Source: Phragmitibacter sp965284365
GTDB lineage: Bacteria > Verrucomicrobiota > Verrucomicrobiia > Verrucomicrobiales > Verrucomicrobiaceae
NCBI GenBank assembly: GCA_965284365.1
Contig: OZ260079.1
Location: forward strand, 4,092,001-4,156,000
DNA: 64,000 nt
Reading direction: 5' to 3'
The notes under the pieces are model-generated. The model saw nothing but the letters and a program-made list of their open reading frames with translations. It was not told the origin of the DNA and did not search any database. Shown here in pieces: positions 58,010-64,000 of this stretch. A program made the position numbers and the translations under genes. Within the stretch, counting starts at the first letter, position 1. Every line of letters begins with the position of its first letter.

Positions 58010-59005
58010 TTAGAAGTTGCCAACAAATTGCGCGGTCAGACCGTCTACTTTGAGCTTCTTGCCCTCGTCAGGTTTGCGATCCAGCACCAGGACATCCTCG
58101 CTGGCCAGTTGCTGGCGGCGCGTATCCCACAGCATGACGTTCGAGCGGCCACCGGCTTCAGCAGCGATGCCTTGAGCAGGCACAGACACGGCAATGTAGT
58201 TCGGCACATGCGCGGTGGCAGAGGCGACCAGAGCCTCCTTGTCACGCGTGCTGGCCACAGGAACGGATTCCGCAGGGCCACCACTGGCGCTTTCCACGGA
58301 GTGATCGGACACGCCGCCCAGCGAACGCCAGGCAGAGTCCAGGGAATTCAATTCAGCAGCAGCTTCTGCCTTGAGTTTGGCCAGCGCCTCAGCTTTTTCG
58401 CGTTCCAGGCGGGCGGCTTCGGCCTCGGCAGCAGCTTGCGCGGCGCGGTCCTCCACATCCGTGTCTCTTGGAGTCGTCTTCACCACTTCCGGTGCTGGCT
58501 TCTCAGGAGCAGAAGTTTTCGTCGGGGTCGTCTTGGCGGTGGTGCCGGTCTTGCCCGTTTTTGGTTTGGCGGGCGCGTCCGGCGTTACTTCCGGTTTGGT
58601 CTTAGGCTTGGTGGAGGCGACCGTGCTCGACTTGGTCGTCTTGCTTGAGCTTTTCGCTTTGGCTTTCGCCGTCGCGATGCGCTTGTCGAAAGACTCCGTG
58701 GTCGCCACGATCCTCTTCCGCGAGCTATCCTGCCGCGCGGCGCGTCTCTCCGTATAGACGGGTCTCACATATTGAGCCACCGCCGTGCGGGCCTTTTGCT
58801 CGGCGACCGCTTTTTGATGAGCGCTGGCGTGGTACTTTGCCAGCACCACGATCGCCCCGACGATTTGCACCCCGGTGCCTTCGCCTCGTGCCGAGTAGTC
58901 AAGACCTTCACACCCGGTCAGGAAGACCAGGGCGCTACTGCCCGTCATGCTCACGGCCAGGGTTGCACAGAGCACACGGGTGCGAAGGGAATATTGCGTT
59001 TTCAT
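58010..59005 (-). CDS. Lys/Ala-rich lipoprotein, unknown
   Basis: 331 residues. A signal peptide with lipobox FLTGC (Cys near 32) is followed by about 100 residues rich in Lys, Thr, Ala and Pro and then a second segment with coiled-coil character (AAQAAAEAEAARLEREKAEALAKLKAEAA), and finally a compact C-terminal part (VPNYIAVSVPAQGI ... VLVLDRKPDEG). It probably tethers in the envelope. No family recognised. Confidence 0.65.
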   Translation of the reverse strand: MKTQYSLRTRVLCATLAVSMTGSSALVFLTGCEGLDYSARGEGTGVQIVGAIVVLAKYHASAHQKAVAEQKARTAVAQYVRPVYTERRAARQDSSRKRIVATTESFDKRIATAKAKAKSSSKTTKSSTVASTKPKTKPEVTPDAPAKPKTGKTGTTAKTTPTKTSAPEKPAPEVVKTTPRDTDVEDRAAQAAAEAEAARLEREKAEALAKLKAEAAAELNSLDSAWRSLGGVSDHSVESASGGPAESVPVASTRDKEALVASATAHVPNYIAVSVPAQGIAAEAGGRSNVMLWDTRRQQLASEDVLVLDRKPDEGKKLKVDGLTAQFVGNF

Positions 59006-59051
59006 GAGTGATGCATGTTGGGCTTAGACACTCATGTGACACATTCGGATG

Positions 59052-59870
59052 CTAGAACTGAGTGCCGATGCCAAAGAAGAAGCCGACTTCTTCATCGCCC
59101 AGCGTCTCCGTTTCAATGGAGTTCACCACAGCGGCGCTGATGTTGATGCCGCCTGCGCGCCATTGGATACCAGCCGCCCAAGGAGTAGCGGTGTCGTTGT
59201 CAGCTTCCGTAGCGATTTCACCCACGAGATAGAGACGGTAGGGGAGTTGGAACTCCACACCGAAATAGCCCCGGAAAGTGTCGCCACCGAATTCTTCATG
59301 GTTCCAGGTCTCACGCACACCGGCATGCACCGCGATGGACTCAAGAGGACCTGCATCCACTTCAAGACGTTGCGTCAGAGCAACGAACGCATTGGCAGAT
59401 TCAATTGGATCATCACCGATTTTGCCATACCCCCCGACGGAGAGTTGGGGAATCCATCCATCACGCTTGAGAAGGCGGACACGTACGAGCGGACCAGCGG
59501 AGAAAAGTGTGTCTGCATTGTCCAGATCCACAAACAACACGTTACCACCAACTTCCAGCCAGTCGGTCACACCATAGGCGACCAGGCCGCCGTAAGGCGT
59601 ATTTCCGCCGAAATCAAAGTCGGGCAGCAGCAAACAAGCCTGCACCGTGAAGGCGCCTTGCGGCAAGGTCGCGGAGGTCGGGTTGATGAACATCCCGGTC
59701 GGGCCTTGCAGGGTGAGAAGCCCGCGGTTGGCTTCATACTCTTCTTCGACAGGAGGCGTTACTGCCGCACTGCCTTTCGAGGAAGTAACAATTTCACCTG
59801 CCTTGGCGGGAGAACCATGGAGCAGGGCAAGAGCACAAATGCTAGTCGTTGCCAGGTTGAGTAATTTCAT
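59052..59870 (-). CDS. Outer-membrane beta-barrel protein, unknown
   Basis: 272 residues. Signal peptide ending in SPAKA, followed by beta strands of alternating residues (LVAYGVTDWLEVGGNVLFVDLD, RVRLLKRDGWIPQLSVGGYG) and a C-terminal Phe (GIGTQF), as in Bam-recognised barrels. The barrel family is not identified. It is the most distal of three envelope genes on the minus strand and divergent from the giant kinase gene. Confidence 0.7.
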   Translation of the reverse strand: MKLLNLATTSICALALLHGSPAKAGEIVTSSKGSAAVTPPVEEEYEANRGLLTLQGPTGMFINPTSATLPQGAFTVQACLLLPDFDFGGNTPYGGLVAYGVTDWLEVGGNVLFVDLDNADTLFSAGPLVRVRLLKRDGWIPQLSVGGYGKIGDDPIESANAFVALTQRLEVDAGPLESIAVHAGVRETWNHEEFGGDTFRGYFGVEFQLPYRLYLVGEIATEADNDTATPWAAGIQWRAGGINISAAVVNSIETETLGDEEVGFFFGIGTQF

Positions 59871-59982
59871 AAACGCGGATTTTTGCTTATACGCGCACGG
59901 GAAGCAAGCAGATTGTCAGTGGCGGCGCCGCTGGAATTGTGTCACGGTACCATGGTAGAGGACATCCGAAATTACCGAATCC

Positions 59983-62900
59983 ATGGCGCAGCCCTTAGAA
60001 TTTGCCCACTTTGAAGTCCTTGCCCGCTCAGACGGTTCGCCGCATGTGCTGGGTCAGGGGGCTATGGGTGTGACTTATAAGGCACTCGACAAGAATCTCC
60101 TCTCTCTTGCCGTCATTAAAGTCCCGGCCTCTGAGCAGCAGTTGATCCCGGCGGCTCGTCAGCGTTTCCTGCAGGAAGCACAGATGATGGCGCGTCTGCG
60201 CCATCCGCACGTCGCAAATGTTTTCTATTTCGGAGAATCTCCTTCTGGCGCCTTCTACGCCATGGAGTTCTGCGATGGTCCTTCGCTACAGGAGTACATC
60301 GCTCACCACGGAAGCCTGACATGGACAGAGGTTTTTCAGTTGGGCCTTCAGATCGCCAGCGCCCTCCAAGCACTGGATGCGCATGAACTGGTGCATCGCG
60401 ATCTCAAGCCCTCAAACGTCGTCCTCACCGCAGACAGCGCCGGAGCCGCCCATCTGAAAGTCATCGACTTCGGTGTGGCCCGGGAAGGCCTGCCTACGGA
60501 CACCGGCGGTCTCACGGGTGGCGGCTTTATTGGCACGCCAGCCTACGCCAGTCCTGAACAATTGTTGGAAGCCGTGCACATTGATTCGCGGTCAGATCTC
60601 TATTCTCTCGGCGCAGTGCTGTGGTTCTGCCTCACGGGGCATCCCCCCTTCGAGGGCACTCAGTTCGAGGTGATGTTTCACCACGTGAACACCGAGCCTG
60701 AGTGGGGCGATCTCCCTGACATGCCGGAGGAGGCGCTCGTCATCATGAAGCGTCTCCTCGCGAAATCCGCCGAGGGACGCTACGCGTCTCCGGCCGCGCT
60801 GGTTGAAGCCTTGCAGACCTTGACCGGAGCCGGACATACGGCGCGCTCTGTGCATCTGCGGCGGCTCTCACTGGACACGGAGACGGCGGAAACCAGCGGC
60901 TATGAACCGGTGACCGAGGTCGGCGCGGACTCCTTTGGAAAAGTCTGGAGTGCCCGGGATATTCTCTCCGATCGATTGGTGGCTTTGCGCTACTTACCCT
61001 CTGAGTTCGCCGGGAAGCAGGGCCTCATCCTCCGTCTGCAGCGGTTGGTCGCATTCGTTCGTTCCCTGGAGCATCCACGCTGGCTAAAGGTCTGGCACTT
61101 CGAGCAGCAGGGGAATGAATGCCGCCTCGCCACTGAGCTGGTCGCCGGACCCACCGTGCTAGCCCTGTTGAAGGCCCGTCAGCAACTCCCTTTAGAGGAT
61201 GCTCTGCCTCTTTTGGTCCAGTTGGCCGAAGCCATGGATTTCGCTGCCAATCAAAGTCTCACCGCTATGGAGACGGCGCCGGAGCGTCTGCCTCTGCTGG
61301 TGGAAGGCTGGACGGCTATGGGTGAGGAAGCCAGGGGTCGTCTCTTGCGTACCCGGTTCGAGGAGTGGCCTTCCTGGAGCGTGAAGGTCTGCCCCCTGCG
61401 CCTCAGTGCTTCCGCGCAGGACTATGTTTTGCCCACCGACACAGAGGCGGCGCAGGCGATTGCCCGCATCAGTTTTGATTTCGTCCAGCTCTGCCATCGC
61501 TTGCTCACGGGCCAGGGCCGTAGTCAGACCGGCTATGTTCCTTCTCCTTTGTTATCGGAAGAGGGGAATACCTTCTTTGAAAAGCATTATTCGCCGGAAA
61601 GAATGCACGGCATTGGCTGCGGCGCTTTGTTACGCCAGCTTTGCTTATCGGAAGGGGTCAATCCCAGAGGCGTCATCCTGGATGATGCGGGCTCCGATCC
61701 TTTTGCGACCCGCCCCATCGAAAGGTCGGGCAAGAGTGCGCCCCGGATCACGGCAGCACCAAAAACCCCTTCGTCCCCGAAGCCTCCCCGTAGGCCCTCT
61801 GAAGCTCCCACCATCAGCTTTGGCGATTTCGCCGGGCTCGCGATGTCGGATACTTTCATGGGCGGAGCGGACGATTCAGTCAGCGGGCCACCGTCCGCCG
61901 TGTCGACCCGCTTGCGCGAGATCGAGGAACGTCGCGCGGCTCTGGAGGTCGAAGCGGAACAGCTAAAAGCCGATGAAAAACTGCAGGCAGAGCGAGAGTG
62001 GCTGGTCGCTGAACGTGAGGCCCTGGAAAAGTCCCGCCGTGAGATGGTGGCACGCGAGGAAGAACGACTCCGCCGTCTGGAAGATGACAGCCATCGCCTC
62101 GCCGAGCAGCGCAAAGCGTTGGAGCAGCAACAGTCGCTTCTGGAAGACAAACGCAGGGAGCAACAGCGCCTCGAGCAGGAGATTCAGCTCCGCGCTCAAG
62201 TCGAATTTCAAAAACTCCAGGAGCAAGCTCAAGCCCGTGAACAGAGCTTGCTCAGCCAGCGCGCTGCACTTGAGGAAGCTCTGCGTTCGCGCGAGTCCGA
62301 TTTCCAGATCCGCGAAAAACAAAGCTTGGATCGACTGGCCAAGCTTAAGGAAGACGCAGCCGCGATCGAGTCTATCGTCGCGGATCAATCCCGCACCATG
62401 CGCCACATGGAGCTGGAGCAAACCCGGCGTCGTCAGGAGGTCGAGGATGAGGGCGGTCTCGCCAAAGACAAATTCGCTGCCGAAGAACGGAAGATCGCTG
62501 AACTCCGGCGTGACCTGGATGTCCGGCTCGCAGACTTCCGTGTGGGTCAAAGGAGGCGCTTCATCACGCTGTGTTTGACCGTGATTGTCGTCGGTCTTGT
62601 GGCCACCGCTGCCTTTGTTTTCATCAGAGGTCAGGTGAGGGACTTCCGCTCGCTGCCCGGTGCGGAGCAGTGGCAGGCGTCCCTACAAGAGAGAAAGGCC
62701 ACCAAGAGCGATGAGCGCTGGGCAGACCTCTTAAATTGGTGCACGGCCACGGAGGAGGCTCTGCGGGCCGACCCATCTTTCACAGCCACCCTGCATCAGC
62801 ACCAGGAGGAATTGACTGATGACGCGCAAATTGCCATCAAAGGCTTGCTCGCCCAATCTCAACTTCCCAGCGCCACTTCAGGTGAGGGTCGGTTGCTTCT

Positions 62901-64000
62901 GCTGAACCTCGACAAAGTGGAGAACTGGGGCCTCTCGTTGGAGCACCAACTCTTGCAAGCCAAGCTTCGTATTCCTGAGGCCGTAGCCCGAGCCTCCATC
63001 ACTGAGGCCATGGAGTCTTACATCAAAACGGCCAATCTCCGGAAGGACTTCATTGCCGCCCTGAAGACGGAGTTGGCGACCATACTCGAGGCCATTCACG
63101 TTCGCATCGTGGGCGAGGAACTGCCACCCATCGGGTCGTTGTTGCCGCTATTGGGGCAAATCATAAAACTCCAGCCCGAGCAGGAATTGTCCGATGCTGC
63201 ACGCGTGGATCAGGAACTGCTGGCGGAGGAGGCCCGCCGCGGAGGGAAACCTGAAGAGTCGTTGCGCATTCTCGTCCGCGCCGCTCAGTCGAATCAGTCC
63301 TGGATCGAGCCTCTCCGGCCTCAGGCTGTGTCCATCATCAACCAGTTGTCCTCGATGCCCTCGCCGAGCCTGCTGAATCTCCAGCGCGAGTTGCGTTCCG
63401 GCGGTGACATCTGGAAAAATCCCAATGCCTATGTCGCCCTGGCCAACCTCCAGGTAGACGACTCAGTCAGGATCGATGACTACCGTCAGGCAGACAAACT
63501 AGGCAGCCTCAAAGCACGGGCGTTACTGGGGCGCACCCTTTTGGACACCGGTGTGAAGCAGCGCCGCCCCGATCTCATCGATCAGGGGATCGCAAAACTG
63601 CGCAGTGCCGTGGAAGGCGGCGAACCAGAAGCGATGGTGCTGCTGGGTGAAGCGCTCTATGCCGGTCAAGGCGTGAAGGAAGACGCAGCAGCCGCGCTCG
63701 ACCTCGCTGAACAGGCCGAAGCGAAGGGGCATCCCGAGGCCTTCTACGTGAAAGCCAAAGCCAAACTTCGCCTCGCCGAACTGGCCCGCGACCCGGAAGC
63801 CTTTGAAGAAGCCTCCAAGCTCCTGGAAAAAGCCATGAAGCAGAATCTTCCCAGCGCTGCTTTCTTCCTCTACATCGCCAATTACAACGAGTCCTACAAA
63901 CGCCCCGACCGCGCCGTCGCCGCCTTGGAAAAAGGTGCCGCCAGCCGGGATTCAAATTGCCTCTATACCCTCGGCATCTGGCTTACCGCCGGCCTTCCCC
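59983..64000 (+). CDS. Giant Ser/Thr protein kinase with pseudokinase-like segment, coiled coil, one membrane span and Sel1-like repeats (3' end outside window)
   Basis: The ATG at 59983 opens a frame that runs 4018 bases to the end of the window (1339 residues so far). Residues 1-285 are a canonical Hanks-type kinase: Gly-loop LGQGAMGVTYKA, Lys46 in VIKVP, catalytic HRDLKPSN at 138-145, DFG at 162-164 and GTPAYASPEQL. From about 307 a second kinase-like segment (EVGADSFGKVWSARD) has VALRYL, with Arg336 in place of the ATP-site Lys, and shows no HRD or DFG, so it looks inactive. Residues about 640-850 are coiled coil (REWLVAEREALEKSRR), a span lies near 855-875 (ITLCLTVIVVGLVATAAFVFI), and Sel1/TPR-like units follow (IAKLRSAVEGGEPEAMVLLG). 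Inference: a membrane-bound envelope-signalling scaffold with cytosolic kinase. Confidence 0.9.
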   Translation, partial: MAQPLEFAHFEVLARSDGSPHVLGQGAMGVTYKALDKNLLSLAVIKVPASEQQLIPAARQRFLQEAQMMARLRHPHVANVFYFGESPSGAFYAMEFCDGPSLQEYIAHHGSLTWTEVFQLGLQIASALQALDAHELVHRDLKPSNVVLTADSAGAAHLKVIDFGVAREGLPTDTGGLTGGGFIGTPAYASPEQLLEAVHIDSRSDLYSLGAVLWFCLTGHPPFEGTQFEVMFHHVNTEPEWGDLPDMPEEALVIMKRLLAKSAEGRYASPAALVEALQTLTGAGHTARSVHLRRLSLDTETAETSGYEPVTEVGADSFGKVWSARDILSDRLVALRYLPSEFAGKQGLILRLQRLVAFVRSLEHPRWLKVWHFEQQGNECRLATELVAGPTVLALLKARQQLPLEDALPLLVQLAEAMDFAANQSLTAMETAPERLPLLVEGWTAMGEEARGRLLRTRFEEWPSWSVKVCPLRLSASAQDYVLPTDTEAAQAIARISFDFVQLCHRLLTGQGRSQTGYVPSPLLSEEGNTFFEKHYSPERMHGIGCGALLRQLCLSEGVNPRGVILDDAGSDPFATRPIERSGKSAPRITAAPKTPSSPKPPRRPSEAPTISFGDFAGLAMSDTFMGGADDSVSGPPSAVSTRLREIEERRAALEVEAEQLKADEKLQAEREWLVAEREALEKSRREMVAREEERLRRLEDDSHRLAEQRKALEQQQSLLEDKRREQQRLEQEIQLRAQVEFQKLQEQAQAREQSLLSQRAALEEALRSRESDFQIREKQSLDRLAKLKEDAAAIESIVADQSRTMRHMELEQTRRRQEVEDEGGLAKDKFAAEERKIAELRRDLDVRLADFRVGQRRRFITLCLTVIVVGLVATAAFVFIRGQVRDFRSLPGAEQWQASLQERKATKSDERWADLLNWCTATEEALRADPSFTATLHQHQEELTDDAQIAIKGLLAQSQLPSATSGEGRLLLLNLDKVENWGLSLEHQLLQAKLRIPEAVARASITEAMESYIKTANLRKDFIAALKTELATILEAIHVRIVGEELPPIGSLLPLLGQIIKLQPEQELSDAARVDQELLAEEARRGGKPEESLRILVRAAQSNQSWIEPLRPQAVSIINQLSSMPSPSLLNLQRELRSGGDIWKNPNAYVALANLQVDDSVRIDDYRQADKLGSLKARALLGRTLLDTGVKQRRPDLIDQGIAKLRSAVEGGEPEAMVLLGEALYAGQGVKEDAAAALDLAEQAEAKGHPEAFYVKAKAKLRLAELARDPEAFEEASKLLEKAMKQNLPSAAFFLYIANYNESYKRPDRAVAALEKGAASRDSNCLYTLGIWLTAGLP

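Overview
The window looks like a chromosomal segment of a Gram-negative member of the Verrucomicrobiota, probably near Prosthecobacter/Verrucomicrobium. This rests on gene content, not on a marker gene. The pointers are a four-gene ABC/GldG-like/DUF4340 cassette, a giant DUF4175-like protein beside a prenyltransferase-like repeat protein, a very large surface subtilase, outer-membrane proteins ending in aromatic residues, many signal peptides and lipoboxes, and a dispersed intergenic repeat I associate with this phylum. No prophage, insertion sequence, CRISPR array, rRNA or tRNA was seen. The genes are mostly housekeeping and cell-envelope genes.

Layout. 1-4.7 kb: the 3' part of gyrA (cut by the window start) with a hairpin behind it, a DUF2237 protein, and a convergent TPR membrane protein. 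4.9-10.7 kb: an ABC-2-type export operon (ATPase, permease, GldG-like, DUF4340). 10.7-14.6 kb: an hdc (histidine decarboxylase)-ACT pair facing away from mnmE, then a secreted NodB-like deacetylase. 14.9-16.6 kb: an ammonium transporter with a strong intrinsic terminator and a well-matched sigma-54 promoter. 16.7-22.7 kb: a prenyltransferase-like repeat protein and a 1530-residue DUF4175-like protein separated by a dispersed repeat. 22.9-31.5 kb: a GYF_2/DUF4328 protein, a VOC protein, a MarR-DevCAB-like exporter operon with a palindromic operator candidate, then small membrane and secreted proteins, a macrodomain protein, a beta-barrel protein and a Sel1 lipoprotein.

31.5-37.7 kb: a NarL-type response regulator and its sensor kinase, divergent from a secreted phosphodiesterase/hydrolase/DoxX/SnoaL-like lipoprotein run. 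37.8-43.5 kb: a 1902-residue membrane-anchored subtilase with a beta-propeller. 43.5-48.2 kb: a possible gene remnant, a methyltransferase, an Imm21-like protein and ppc. 48.5-52.8 kb: a TonB siderophore receptor, PiuC/YbiX-type dioxygenase and PepSY protein, which together form an iron-uptake operon. 52.7-59.9 kb: a minus-strand series of TPR protein, glutamine-dependent NAD synthetase, metallo-beta-lactamase-fold hydrolase, OmpA-like protein, Lys/Ala-rich lipoprotein and outer-membrane barrel. 59.98 kb to the end: a very long Ser/Thr kinase that runs out of the window. It carries an active-looking kinase, a degenerate second kinase-like segment, coiled coil, one membrane span and Sel1-like repeats.

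The least ordinary items are the kinase/pseudokinase giant, the hdc-ACT overlap, the sigma-54-driven amt unit, the repeat that has become the 5' end of an open frame, the MarR palindrome next to the exporter, and an Imm21-like protein without a visible toxin. I did not find a clear-cut unknown defence or mobile system. All family assignments come from reading motifs and recall; no database search was run.
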